DNA from: Ligustrum vulgare | Taxonomy: Eukaryota; Streptophyta; Magnoliopsida; Lamiales; Oleaceae | Reading direction: 5' to 3' | NCBI GenBank assembly: GCA_963555705.1 | Contig: OY743190.1 | Coordinates: 19,847,491 to 19,911,490 of the forward strand | DNA length: 64,000 bases | Part shown: positions 22,301 through 34,195 of the stretch, one piece after another | Position numbering within the stretch: position 1 is the stretch's first letter | Layout of the letters: each line of letters begins with the position of its first letter | Made by a program: the position numbers and the translations under genes | Notes under the pieces: model-generated | Told to the model about the DNA's origin: nothing | The model's input: the letters and a program-made list of their open reading frames with translations, nothing else | The model's database searches: none

Positions 22301-25101
22301 AAGGACAAAGAGAACTTCGAATACATGCAAAACAACTTCAAATTTGGACTGTAATACACGCAACTCCATTGGCAAGGTTAACTCATGAAATAGAAAAACA
22401 CAATCTATTGTCCAAATTCCCTTTAAATCTTAAATTTACTTCCCCACTCAAAATCAGACTTAAAGTATTAAAAATTTTAACATAATGTAGTAATTTTTAG
22501 ATCATTCAATATCAAAAAACAACTTAAGTTTCGGAAAATTTTAAATTTTATCAAATTACAACCTCCAATCATTACTTACAACTTATAATTACAATTAAAA
22601 TCTGTCATGATATTATTATACTCTAAGTGAACTAAATTCTAGCTTAAAAACATAACTAAACATTCTGAAAATAACTAACAAAGCACATCAAATACAATAT
22701 TTACTTTACTCACTATCGAGAAGAAGTTTTCCCTTTAATTTTTAACCTAGAAAATTTAGGATTGCTGGGGGTTAAACAAGTCTAAATTAGGGAAACCTTA
22801 TATACATAAGTTAACTTTCAAGTTGAAAAAGGAAACTATTCAGAACTCGTTCAAATTCTGCTGGAATTCCAAAAATCAACAACATTGGGTGTTACCATTA
22901 GCTTTAATTTTTGAGATTCAAGTTCTGTTACATCAAGATCCGCTGTTACTAGTAACCTCCGATTTTTGCGGAAATGTTTTCTTGAATTCTAGAACTCAAA
23001 ACCTTCTTTTTCTTGTATTATATATATGAATATAAAAGTAATGAGTTTCTTGTGTTTTCAATTATTATTACTTTTATCTTTATAAAACTTAAAGAGAAGA
23101 TGAAGAATTCCTTTAGATGTTCAAAGAAGTGGAGTGTTCTTACATTCTCTAAATGCTTTGGCCGATTTCCCTTCATAATTTAAGTCATAAAATCTGTAGG
23201 AAATGTTTTACTTATAGAGATTTGGTATAAGGTTATTTGGCATTGCTCAAACACTTCACTTTCACTTATTTGTATTTTTATCATATTATTTTATTAGTTT
23301 AACCGTTATTTAAATGAATATAAAATCGAAGTTGTTCTCTAGACTTAATGATCACATCCAAACGTCCCTTAGTAATCAAATGATGGTTTTGAGACTGGAC
23401 TTCATACGTAAGAAAAATTTCTAGGATTTTCACCATTTCTACTATTTCCTATATACAACTATAACTCAAATTTTGAGGCACTTCCCGACATCAAATGTAT
23501 TCAAATTTGACATCGATAGTTAGATCTCAATATGATCTATAAGATTGTGTAACATGCATTGGCTAGATATAAATACAAATTATACACCATGGTTCTAAAG
23601 TCATGCCTATTACAATGGGAAATCTGTACTTAATTGAATTTTCCTAAATTTTCAGACCACTTTTTTTTATGCCAATTAAATTCATTGTTATAAAAAGCTC
23701 GCTTATACTTACGCTTAGGCTCGCTAAGGCTTGAAGCTTGGTCTAGCCGCTTCGTCACGCTTCGCGCTTTACCCACGCTTTGCTCGAGCGTTGCCGTGTT
23801 TTTTAGCGCCTAGATGCGCTTAATTTTGATGCTCGGTCTCGTCGCTTCGTCACGCTTTACGTTTTTTAGAACACTGATTAAATTCCTACTACACCAATTC
23901 ATGCGAGATTCACTTCCCTTTCCTATAAATTCTCAGTTAATATATGAAAATGGTTGTCCTATTTTAAGAAGGAAAATAACTTAACTTTCAAAATTAGGGT
24001 ATAGAATTTTTGTGACATTACAATCAGATATTTGCAAAATAATCGAACTATATGCAATCTCATTCATTTCTTCAATTAGATCAGGTTTTGCTTCCAAATA
24101 GCATAGTGTTTCCTTCCATCAACTTGTAATAATTTGACCCTCGAACCTAGTATAGATTCTAAAAATGGAATATATGCTTTAGAAGATCGGGGCTGATCTT
24201 GTGGATTAGTCTATGTCACAGACATAAAATGATTTTACGTAAAAGATTATTTCAAATACTCACTTTAGGGAGATGAATTACACCCGAACAGTATATATAT
24301 ACCAAACAAATGAATGACAAATTATTTATGCACAAACAGAACGAAGATAACTTGGATCACAATTATGAGTACTTATCAATGATTCTGAACTTCTCTAATC
24401 AAACCAATGAGAATAATCACACTAGCATGCCAATATGCACGATACCAAGAAAAATTAGATTGTAGTCAATTTACAGTTTATATCATGTAAAACCATATAT
24501 GAGTTCTACCAACAAGCAATAATTTCGGACAAGTAACCCGCAACAAATATATACCCACCTCACTATAACATTTAGAACATGAATTACTACAACTAAATTG
24601 AGGGTTAGCTATATAATATTGAGCGAACCACTTCTACATGTCCGTGATTGGGAGAGTTACAAATTGATTTTGAAGGAACGGACTTTAGAATCAGACTCTG
24701 CAAGTCATGTGAAATATTCGATCCAAAAGTTGTCTCATTGGACCACTATTGAAGACACCATTGTCGCCAGAAAATTTTGTACTACCTTGGGAGGAGTGCC
24801 TCTTCATTGCAAGCACACATATTTCTCCTTTTTTCAATCGGAGTAGTGGATTGGTCTAGCTCTATGATTGAAGCTACAATCCCGTTTTCTTTTCTAGTCA
24901 GATTTCAACCTCCATCGACACCAGATCCACTACAACTTGGCGCTTCCAATGGTGGTCTTACTTTGATGGTTGGATGGCTGAAACAAAGTTTTAGAGCTTG
25001 TTTGTTGTAGGAGAAATTGGAAAAAAAATAAAAAATAAAAAATAAATAAATAAATTTGAGGTGCGGTTAAAAAATTGTTGAAAAGTGTGTGAAGTGGTGG
25101 G
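22301..25101. other. AT-rich intergenic DNA
   Basis: No gene is recognised. There is a short GC-richer, repeat-like patch at 23695-23880. Small open frames near 24598-25010 have no recognisable domain. A run of A and TAAA units lies at about 25021-25055, just left of the solo LTR. Confidence 0.5.
23695..23880. repeat. Short repeats of the GCTTCGTCACGCTT type
   Basis: GCCGCTTCGTCACGCTT at about 23739-23755 recurs as GTCGCTTCGTCACGCTT at about 23839-23855. Neighbouring phrases are gctcgctaaggcttg, cacgctttgctcgag and ttagaacactg. The patch is much richer in GC than its surroundings and may be a small transposon fragment. Confidence 0.5.
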
Positions 25102-26578
25102 TGATCGATTAATTTTTACTCTTACCGCAAGTGTACGGTATCGAACAAGTAATAAAATGGAATTGAGTCCGAATGTTGTTCCCACAAGGATTGAGTAGAT
25201 CTATTTTCTTAGATTATTAACCTTAATCGAAACAAATGAATGTACAGTTGTTTATAAAGGATCCTAAATGAATATACTAAAGTAACAAATAAATCTAAAA
25301 TTATTGATCAAAGAAACAAGTAAATGGAAATTGCAAGATTTGTTTAACAAATGTATGTGAATGAAGTGTTAGGATTTAGAATCCATCTTAGTATTGATAT
25401 TTCACACTATGATTCAAATAATTCATGACAAGGTATATTATTGACGATCAATGTTCCTATAATGCCTAAAACTCTCTTTTGAACAAGAATTAAGCATTTT
25501 CCTAATTACGATTCACGTATATTTCTATGATGAATGCTAATATTTAGGAAAACATTAAACAAACATGAACATGAAAAGATCACATAGGGCATAGTGGTAT
25601 ATTTCTATCCCTATCGAACCCTATGGCCATTGATTCAAGTCTAGCAAAATTCCACTCTTTCAATCATAGAAATTCACCACAAGCATCATATAATTCATAC
25701 ATCAAAATTATAGATGAAACTAAATACGAATCAATTACTCAAAATACCAATTGTCATAAAATTAAATAAACCAAAGCATGAAATAAGTATCTAAGACTTC
25801 ATTATAATCCCAGCACAATAAAAAATTAGCCTAGATACATTGTTAATAGCAAATCACAAATATAAAGGAACTTCATCACCTATAATATGAAAAATCCAAG
25901 AATTTGGTGATGAATCTTCCACAAAGCCGCTCTCCAAAACTTTGATATGCTGTTTTGTATCTTAGGTCAAGAGAGAATGTCCAAATTCGTGTATCCTGTT
26001 CTATATATATATGCCCCCCTCTGACCTAGGTGAAAAGGGATGAATTAAATCAGAATTCACGTGAAAAGCCCACCATGGCCCAGTCGGGAATACTGTGCAG
26101 TCGCATGGTAGAATTTCTTGTGGTCGCAACCTCTAAAACCTGCCCTTCAGTCGCCTTTTTTCCTGCTCGTGCGATCACACGCCGTAGTCAACCGTGCGGC
26201 CACACGATAGTAAATGTGACTGCAATTTTTTTTTTTTAATTTCTGCAACTTGGTCCTGATACTTTATTTCTCCTCAAGTCCCCATCTTCTGATTGAAACA
26301 ATTTGATCCTCATACTTTCGAAAATTTTCGGTTTCATCTTTTCTTCCATGATTTTCCTTCTTTATAGATGTCCCGCATCCAGCACTCTTGCTTTGCTCAA
26401 TTTTGGTTCAATTTTCTTCCCTTTTGCTCATTATTTTCTCTAATTGCTCAATTCTCTTGATTTCGAGATAAAACTGAAATATATACAAATGATAGATAAA
26501 TTAGTAGCAATTATTCTCAAACGACTATATAAAATCATAATTTAAGCACGTAAATAAGTGCATAAAATCCACTTATCA
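25102..26578 (-). mobile_element. Solo LTR of an Athila-like family
   Basis: Read on the minus strand it starts TGATAAGTGGATTTTATGCA at 26578 and ends near TTAATCGATCA at 25102. The start, the ACACTTGCGG-type end and the internal CCGTGCGG motifs (26090-26210) resemble the LTRs at 10518 and 17865, but the sequence is clearly a different family. Flanks are GTGGG (25097-25101) and GTAGG (26579-26583), a 5-bp target duplication with one mismatch. No internal region follows, so it is a solo LTR left by recombination. Confidence 0.8.
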
Positions 26579-26584
26579 GTAGGG

Positions 26585-27330
26585 TCCCATAGAAATGTGT
26601 GGTTGAAAACGAATTGAGAAGAAAGTTGAAAAATTTTCCCAGGACATAACATGGCCCTAGATTGCGATCCGAATTTAGTTCTTCCCCAGTCAGTTTCCTT
26701 CTCCAGATTTGCAATGGTCCTTGATTCTTAATTAGGGAAGGCAACGGGGTGAGAAAATTTCCAAACCCGATGGGTACGGGACCCAAATAGGATAGGGAAA
26801 CCCAGACAAAGACAAAGATGTATTAAATTTTTCATTTACACATATATCCTTATTTAATGTATCTTGGTACAATACACACCAACTACTTTACTATTGCATT
26901 TTATCAATGAAAAACATTGATAAAATTTAATACTCTAACTATACCAACTACCATTTCTTAATCCATGCGAAAATAACCATATGACCATCTTTTTGGGACG
27001 GAGATAGTATATAATAACAAATGGGGATCTAAATGAGAATTTTGGATATCCTTGCCTCGCCTCTCCCCATCCCCGCCCCATCCTTGTTTAAGCGTGGATG
27101 GTAAGTCTCTGGTGGAGCATGGACGGGGAACCTCATCCCAGCCTCAAACCCACCTCATTACCATCCCTATTCTTGATTCACTACTCAATGCTTAACCAAA
27201 GCTTTGATACCATAAGTTGAGTATATACTGCATTCTCCGGTGAATCCAAGTCAAGAAATCAACCACTATCTTCAAGAATTCTGATTAAAGCTCAGTTTTT
27301 AGCCTATTATATCTTGCCCTGTCAAGAAGG
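26585..27330 (-). mobile_element. Copia-type leader remnant with a tRNA-Met primer site
   Basis: On the minus strand TGGTATCAAAGC (27212-27201) matches the initiator tRNA-Met primer site TGGTATCAGAGC at 11 of 12 bases. Sequence to the right (27217 onward) could be the end of an LTR, and sequence to the left a short leader. A hAT MITE interrupts it. No coding part is readable, so this is tentative. Confidence 0.35.
26733..27169. mobile_element. hAT-type MITE, 437 bp, with 8-bp target duplication
   Basis: The ends are TAGGGAAGGCAACGGGGTGAG on the left and, inverted from the right, TAGGGATGGTAATGAGGTGGG. The flanks TTCTTAAT (26725-26732) and TTCTTGAT (27170-27177) differ at one base. Start TAGGG plus an 8-bp duplication is the hAT signature. 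No transposase is encoded; GC-rich phrases near the right end are typical of such elements. Confidence 0.8.
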
Positions 27331-28350
27331 ATAATAGGGAAGTGGTTTCACATCAATCAAAAGAATAGTTAGTCATCAGAACACCACCTTCAAAATAACA
27401 CAATCACTCCTATTTCAAGTCGATGTTGTAAAAGCAATTTTGGAAACCCAAACTGTCAAGAAAGTAGATCTATAATTTCTTTGAAGAGAGGAAAAACTTT
27501 GAAGAACCAAATAATTTTCTATGTTTTGAAGAAATGGAGTGGAGTAATTTTATATGAAAAATAGAGCCTATACTGATTTTGTAACTAAAATACTAAACAT
27601 TTTAAAACAACCCTTTAATCAACTAGAAGTTACAAATATGCCATCACATGAAAAATCAAGTTGGTGAGACATTAAGTTGTATTTCGAATTGTTTGTTGAC
27701 ATTAACAGAAGTCCGGGAAATTGTTACATGGTAGCCCACGAATTATTGTTATCTCAAGTGTTATGATAGAATGTGGGGTTTTGTTTTAATTTATGTGGTT
27801 TACCCACGTTAACTTGTCACCATTTTGACAAAGAAGTCAATTGTTTTCTATTTTATGAGCCTACTCTCATTTATTGTTGCATTTATGTAGATTTTATAGG
27901 TTCATACATTTTCTTTTGTTTCTTCCACATCTTCAAAAGGACGAAAATGATTAATCTAAATTTAAATGCCACTGTTCTTTCCCGTGTCTGCTGGCTATGT
28001 TAGCATGCCTATTTCTTGATTCCCTTTCAACAATTTATTATGTATAACGACATTTTCATTGCTCTTTTTAAGCATGTTGAGTCTACCACCTGTACTTAGC
28101 CAATTCTGGGACTTGATTTCATTGTTAAGGTAGCATTGCTTCATTAATTGTTATTCAGTAACCTCTGCAGTTTTATTATGATTCATGTTCCTGGGTTGTT
28201 CACAAGTTTCAGTTTTGTATCCATTCAATATTATATATATTTTGCATCTATGTTGTACTTGTTCGGTTCGGTCTCATTTTTGCTCTACTGTCTGTGACAC
28301 TGCGAAATGATATCCTAATCGGATTCTGACTTTTCAATAAATTTTTGCAG
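27331..28350. other. Non-coding DNA upstream of, and intron-like before, the NPH3 gene
   Basis: The stretch is T-rich and stop-rich. It ends in a good splice acceptor (atttttgcag, 28341-28350). I searched by eye for the short first exon that homologues have, an acidic piece of type DLEVDVNGEE, and did not find it. Confidence 0.5.
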
Positions 28351-28470
28351 CAACTTATATCTTATTACTCGGGAAGAATACGCAGATTGTGCAGTAAATC
28401 GAGCAGGGCAACGCGAAATCTGAAGGGCGAATTTCCCGGAGGAGCAGAGACGTAACCTGCATATTATTTC
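28351..28470 (+). pseudogene. Remnant of the BTB-domain exon of the NPH3-family gene
   Basis: After the acceptor at 28350 the frame reads QLISYYSGRIRRLCSKSSRA, then TRNLKGEFPGGAET and a stop at about 28453-28455. This matches the BTB exon of the At3g22104-like subgroup as I remember it (LISSYSGRLRKLFG..., FPGGAES). In those genes about 26 residues follow before CAAHFMEM. Here the text jumps almost at once to AYYFMEMSKS. A deletion of roughly 80 bp plus a stop therefore separates the BTB piece from the rest. Confidence 0.65.
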
Positions 28471-29899
28471 ATGGAAATGAGCAAATCTCAAAATCTGATT
28501 GAGCAAACTGAGAAATCAGTTGAAGGAATTATGTTTTGGACTTGGTCCGAACTTCTTGTAGCCCTAAAACAGTACCAAGAAGCAAAATCTTCAGGGATAC
28601 TGAATAAGTGCTTGGATTCTCTAATTGGAAGGCTTTCTTCTTCCTGTGAATTGAGTCCCTGTCCCTCTGCATCCTCTACAGATAGTTCTGATTGTTGGTT
28701 GTCGTGCGACGTGGGAAGTACGGAGCGCACGAAGAACAGTTTATCGAGGTTGAAATGGTGGTTTGACGATCTTGGAGCATTTGACATCAAACTGATAGAA
28801 ATGCTAGTGAAGACGATGGTATCGAACAATTTCGACCATCGGATAATTAGTAGGTTCCTCTTTCACTATCAAAAATCAAGATTTGCTTCTGCTACTTCGG
28901 ACGAGAAAATTACGATTGTTGAAACAGTTGTAGAGATGCTATATTCCTTGGATTTGAGCACTTTGTCATACAAGAGTTTATTTGGGATGCTTCGAGTTGC
29001 TTTAACTTTGAAAACAAGCAAATGCTGCTGGAACAAGTTAGAGAGCATGATTGGTTCTGTATTAGATCAAGCAACATTAGATAATTTGCTCGTTCCGTCC
29101 CCGGCCGATAGGACTTACATGTATGATGTGAATTTAGTCGTTCGATTTTTGAAACATTTCCTTGGCAAAGGAGCGTTTTGTTTGCCAATGAGTCGGCTGA
29201 AGAGAGTCGCAAACTTGATTGATTTATATATAGCCGAAGTAGCCCCGGATCCTAACCTAAAACCGGCAAAGTTTTCGTCCCTAATCGTGGCCCTGCCCAA
29301 CTCTACGCGTGACTCTTATGACCGAATTTACCGTGCGGTGGATTTGTATTTAGAGGTACTGAAACTCGTTGTATTGCGACTCATCATGTCATTTTTCACG
29401 CAGTTTCTGGTTGTTCTGTTCTTACATACGATGATGTTCGCAGGTTCATTCATGGCTGTCCGAAGAAGATAAAATCAAAGTCTTGTGTGGAATAAATTAC
29501 GAGAAACTCTCGCCGGAAGTGGCTAACCACATGGCTCAAAACAAAAAAATCCCTCCAAAATTAGCTGTTGAAGCTCTCATCTCTAGGCAATGCAAACTTA
29601 AAGGATTGCTTGAAGACACAAAGCAGCCAATACCTGTCATGGACTCGGCTTGTAGTTTCGTCGAAAGGGAATGCACCCGAACAAAGAACGAAACCCGTGA
29701 ACAAATCGTGATCTACGCAAGGAAGCTCAGTCTTTTAGACGAGAACGAGAAGGTAAAAGCTCATTTGCAAGGTATGCAATGGAGAGTGCTGGAATTGGAA
29801 AAGGTTTGCAAGAAAATGCAAATTCAGATGACGAAAATGATGAAATCGAGATTGCCAAACAACACTACTCCTAAATCTATACCTAGGCTTTGCTCATAA
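28471..29899 (+). CDS. NPH3-domain protein (BTB/POZ-NPH3 family), two exons, BTB part lost
   Basis: NPH3-family proteins are plant signalling adaptors, often in phototropin or auxin-transport pathways, and typically pair a BTB domain with an NPH3 domain. The exons are 28471-29355 and 29444-29899, with an 88-bp GT-AG intron in phase 0 (gag|gtactg ... ttcgcag|gttcat). Splicing gives 446 residues. Visible NPH3 features: NFDHRIISRFLFHYQKSRF (about 113-131), LSYKSLFGMLRVALTL, then the family signature YDRIYRAVDLYLEVHSWLSE across the splice junction and LSPEVANHMAQNKKIPPKLA. A coiled-coil-like tail starts near VLELEKVCKKMQIQMTKMM. The frame is intact, but the normal start lies upstream in a broken exon. 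Either translation starts at 28471 or the locus is a young pseudogene. Confidence 0.75.
29356..29443 (+). other. Intron of the NPH3-family gene
   Basis: The donor gtactg follows TTAGAG and the acceptor is gttcgcag. Removing it joins YRAVDLYLE to VHSWLSEEDK, restoring a motif conserved across the family. Confidence 0.85.
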
Positions 29900-30569
29900 G
29901 TCATAAATAATCATAAATCTTATAAAATTATAAATTATTCAATCTTTTTTACCACCATTTACACATTAAATGTACATAGCTATCATAAGGATTATTGTTC
30001 TTTTGTAATTGCAGTAAGCTTTGAAGCTTTATTAAAAATCTATGTTATATTCAAGCAGAAACTGTTTATTCTCTGTAATATGCCTTGGGGATTAATGGTG
30101 CAGTAAGGTTAAGTCCCTTTCCATATCATTTTCAAGTAGAAACACTCCACGAGGTTGTTAGCCAAATTGTCTCTGGAATTATTTTATACTCATCAGAGTA
30201 GACCTACTTTACATTGGTCCCTCTTGATTCTTGATGTACATGGGCACATTTACAACAATGTAAAAGGATGAAGTAGTCGAAGATTGAACTTTCTTAGCCA
30301 TTCAAATTGTAGTAGAATTTTAAGGAAAAAAATAAGGGGGCTTGATGCATCATCATTCTTTAAATTGTTCATATTATTGGTTTACTCACATCGAAAATCG
30401 GATAGAATTACTGAATCAGTTATTATTTATGAATTTCAAAAAGGAGATGAAAATAAATGGCGATATTATGTGATTAGTTAGTATTTCAATTTCCAGTCCC
30501 CCGCCTTACAACTTGGCCATGCCGCCAAAATGGTACAAAATTTATTTGTATCTATATCTCATTACTTAG
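29900..30569. other. 3' flank of the NPH3-family gene
   Basis: AT-rich sequence with presumed 3' UTR and polyadenylation region just after 29899. No gene or repeat recognised. Confidence 0.5.
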
Positions 30570-30734
30570 CCTCTGTTTAACAACTCATTATAATTACTCA
30601 TTATAATTTATACAATTTTCTCAAATTACTTTTTAACAATACATATTTTCTTTCTTCAATTTTCAACCACAAAATTTACCTCGAAATCCGAAATAAATGG
30701 CGGCGGCTCATTATAATGAGCCGCCGAACAGAGG
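30570..30734. mobile_element. Short MITE (165 bp) with inverted ends and a long palindrome
   Basis: The left end CCTCTGTT...CTCATTATAA (30570-30593) and the inverted right end CCTCTGTT...CTCATTATAA share 18 of 24 bases. The flanks are TAG on both sides, so a 3-bp duplication is possible. The right end contains a perfect 26-bp palindrome at 30701-30726, made of CGGCGGCTCATTA and its reverse complement. There is no coding content. A Harbinger- or hAT-related MITE is possible. Confidence 0.6.
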
Positions 30735-30947
30735 TAGTTTATTGATCATATAAATCTCATATTTGAACATTTCATTTTATTTCAATTATGTGGCTTCGTT
30801 GGAATTTGACTAAACAATAAGGAATTCAGTTTGCTTATTCCACTTAGATTGTTGAAATATCACAATCTACTTGGAAAGAAAATAAGTTTCTTGGAAATTT
30901 TCATCTCCAATCTATTGAATAAAAACCACCTAATCTTTCCAATCATT

Positions 30948-33900
30948 CACTACAAGAATTTTACATTCCGCATACAAATTAAATTTGTAGGGAAATGTAC
31001 TTTTTTGTGGGGAAAGACTTTTCAAGACAAAAAAAATTTGTAGCGACATTTGTAGCGCAAATATCGTGGGGGAAAGGTATTAAAAGACAAAGATAGAAAT
31101 TTCGTGGGCTAAAGTGTCTCCCTATATATCCTTTGGAGACAAATAAAATTTATGGTCGAAGTTATTTCCCTACAAAATTATTCGCCTACTAAAGTTAATT
31201 TGACGTACAACATAGATTTTGTCGGCACAAGATAAAATTAGAATTATACATTTCCCAACAAAACTATTTTGTGTCAAAAAAGACTTGTAGGCTTAGTCCA
31301 ACATTTCCCTACCAAAAAAGATTTTTGGGGAAGCATATTTGTAGACAAAATATATTGTATATCCCAACAATAATTTAATTTGTAGGGAAAAATTAAATGC
31401 TTTTAAATTTTTTTATTTATATTATATAATTTAGTTATAATTATTGAAAATAAAACAAAGATACAAAAAATTAAATTAAACTAATTAAACATTTAATTAA
31501 TGTCAATCAATATTTGAACCTAAAATAATAATGTACCAAAATATAAATAAAAATCATTCAATAGAGCTAGCAAATACTCTTTCCAACTTTTTCTATCCAA
31601 TATTAAAAAAAAAAAATAAAATAAAATAAAATCATTCGTCATTATAATCCTCCTTAGCAAAGTCGTTCTCTTCGTCCTCAATATCATAATTTTCCTCGTT
31701 AGTATCATCATCATCTACTGATAATGGAGTAAATGGTGGTAGAACGCTGGGAACATGACTACAAAGTTGTTGCATAGAGTTGTACCAAATCTGCAGTGTA
31801 TAATTAAATTGATTCCCAACAACCTTCAACAAGGATCTGCTCCAAAGGAGTATCCTCTAGAAGTTGTTGCTCATTTGCCCTCTCTTGTAAAATATTCACA
31901 GCTTTAACAAACATCTCATCCTACAAAAATTTAAAACAACCCATGAAACATTATACAAGCAATAAGGAGAGAAAGGTAAGATGCACATAAATATTTGGTA
32001 AAAAAAATCCATATATATTACAAGAGAATTTTGCGTTTGGACTGTCATAGACATATACAAGTATGGATGGAAAAATTCAATTCAATCCTAAAATAATTTC
32101 AACTATCTTTAAAAACAAAAGGTGTCAGCAAGAATGTAATATTGATCGTAGCATCATCATACATGTACGAAATAATTTCTTTGACTGGTTTTCTATGTTT
32201 GCCAATGATGCCTTCTCTCAAGGGAGAATATAGATATTACATAACAAAATTAAGAGTAAATACAATGAAAAGAGAGTATACAAAATACCTTTAAAAATGT
32301 GTTAACATTGAAATGCCCAAACTAAGCCCAATCAGCCTTCTCTTCTTGTGGTCTTCACAGCCTCTGGAAGATAACATAGTAGAATTGACAGCGGAATTGA
32401 ACCAAAATCAATAATGTTGGCTTCTAGAAGAAAGTTTGAGATTTCAAATGATTTGGAAAAACTGAAGAAATCACTATTACAAAATGCAAGTAACAAATAA
32501 TGAAATTGCACAAGACTGATAGGTGTTACATTCAGAATAATGTAATTTATAAAATATTTATGAACAACCAAACAAATAACCCAGAATAGATGACCTCTTT
32601 TTGAGAAAATAAATTTATACATTAAACAACAAGAAATTTAAAAGAAATCTCAAGAGGGAAAAAATACTCAAAGCAGTCTCATTGATGTTAATCACGTGAA
32701 CTTTCTTATCTGATTCTATGTGTAAAAGTAGAAGTTAATGAACAAATGAAACAATAAACATCTGTCAAAGTACAAATAAATTCAGAGGATGTCAAACATT
32801 GCAAGTAAAGAATGAAAAAATCTAAAGAATGTCGAGAATGGTGATGACTGATGAAATGAGAAAGCTTAATCATCAAGCTCAATTGTATACTAAAACTTCA
32901 AAGGTTAAACTATAATGAAAGAGTAATGCTGCTTCAAATTAAACAGCAATCAAATAAACAGTAAAGTACAAAATACAACCACTATCTTAAATTGAGGTCA
33001 CCATCCTAATTCCACATCCAGCTAATTTTCAATACTTCCACCACTAATCTTCGTAGCCAAACCAATCTAATTATAGTAAGAATTCATTACCCAGTAAGCA
33101 TTAACTAAATAATAGACTTCTGCGAAAATTGGAATGTATTTAAAAGTTTTGGCCAATACCTGCACATCTAATACTAATTATTAAAGATGATTAGCTTATT
33201 GAGTATTAATTATTTAAAGAAAGACGCACAGTAAATATAGATTAATTACTTTTATAAAAAAAAATATATGTACAATATCCATAAATTCATCATAATTTTT
33301 GCTCCAAGCACAAAATTTGAAGTTCCTAATATTTTAAAGAAACTAAACAAATAAAAATGAAAGGTACAAATTCATATTACACAAAGAATTTCAAAGTCAT
33401 GAGATTCAGAATCCAACTGGAAATTCAAATTACAAATTATACTAAATTGATATTCAAATAAAAGTTGTACCTTTCCATAAATGATGAAAATCCTAAAGAT
33501 TTAGCAAAATAAATGGTGAAATCTTCACTGGTCGGTGGATGGGTAATGGTTTTTGATTGGGTTTTTTTATAAGCAGATACCCATCAACAATCTTTCAGAA
33601 ATGCAAATAGAAGAATTGAAAACTGATGAAGATGTTGGGTGTCGACGATTTCTTTAACGGAAGGAACTGAAACCCGAAGCTGATGATGGAACGAAAACTC
33701 GAAGATGGTGTTGGTAGATCTTTATTTGCGTTCTTGATTTACTTCAGAAATTTGGAGTAATGAACAACTGGTAGATCCATTTTTGAAGATGATTTTGAGT
33801 GAATGGGAGTTTGGAACTCCGTAGTGAGTTGGAGGAGGAGAGAGTTGTATGGAGAGGAAAAGGCTGAAAAAGAGGCAGAGAGAAGTCGATAATGACAGCC

Positions 33901-34192
33901 TAGGTATTTTTTGCGGGTAATGTTTACATTTTATTTATTTAAATTTATTAAATTTTAATAAATATTTTTGGAACCAAATTCTATCCCTACAAAAATTCGT
34001 TTTGTAGGAACAAATAGACTTTGCATAGAAATGAATTTGTATGCGGAAAATTTGTAGTTTAAGTATAATTATTTTTGTAATCAAATTTTTATCCCTACAA
34101 AAAAATGTTTTGTAGGAAAAAAGTAGTCTCTGCGTACAAATTTCATTTTGTATGAGGAAATTTTGCAGTATAAGTTTAATTTTCTTGTAGTG
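30948..34192. mobile_element. CACTA (En/Spm) transposon, about 3.2 kb, with ATT target duplication
   Basis: The ends are CACTACAAGAA at 30948 and its complement TTCTTGTAGTG ending at 34192, the classic plant CACTA terminus. The flanks ATT (30945-30947) and ATT (34193-34195) form the expected 3-bp duplication. Subterminal sequence is full of TTTGTAGGGA-like words in both orientations (30980-31390 and 33960-34170). Only fragments of coding sequence are visible, so the copy looks non-autonomous. Confidence 0.9.
31626..31923 (-). pseudogene. Exon-like coding remnant in the CACTA element
   Basis: On the minus strand from about 31923 an acceptor-like TTTTTGTAG is followed by DEMFVKAVNILQERANEQQL and LEDTPLEQILVEG, then a stop. 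An overlapping frame to 31635 encodes a very acidic tail (DDDDTNEENYDIEDEEND). The helical, charged text resembles the C-terminal part of plant En/Spm-type second proteins. This is a weak assignment. Confidence 0.35.
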
Positions 34193-34195
34193 ATT

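Noticed and set aside
24598..25010. Two short overlapping frames suggesting a gene fragment
   Set aside because: No domain recognised; frames overlap and have different lengths without splice logic.
32332..32622. Minus-strand hydrophobic frame inside the CACTA element
   Set aside because: AT-driven composition with no similarity I can name; likely chance.
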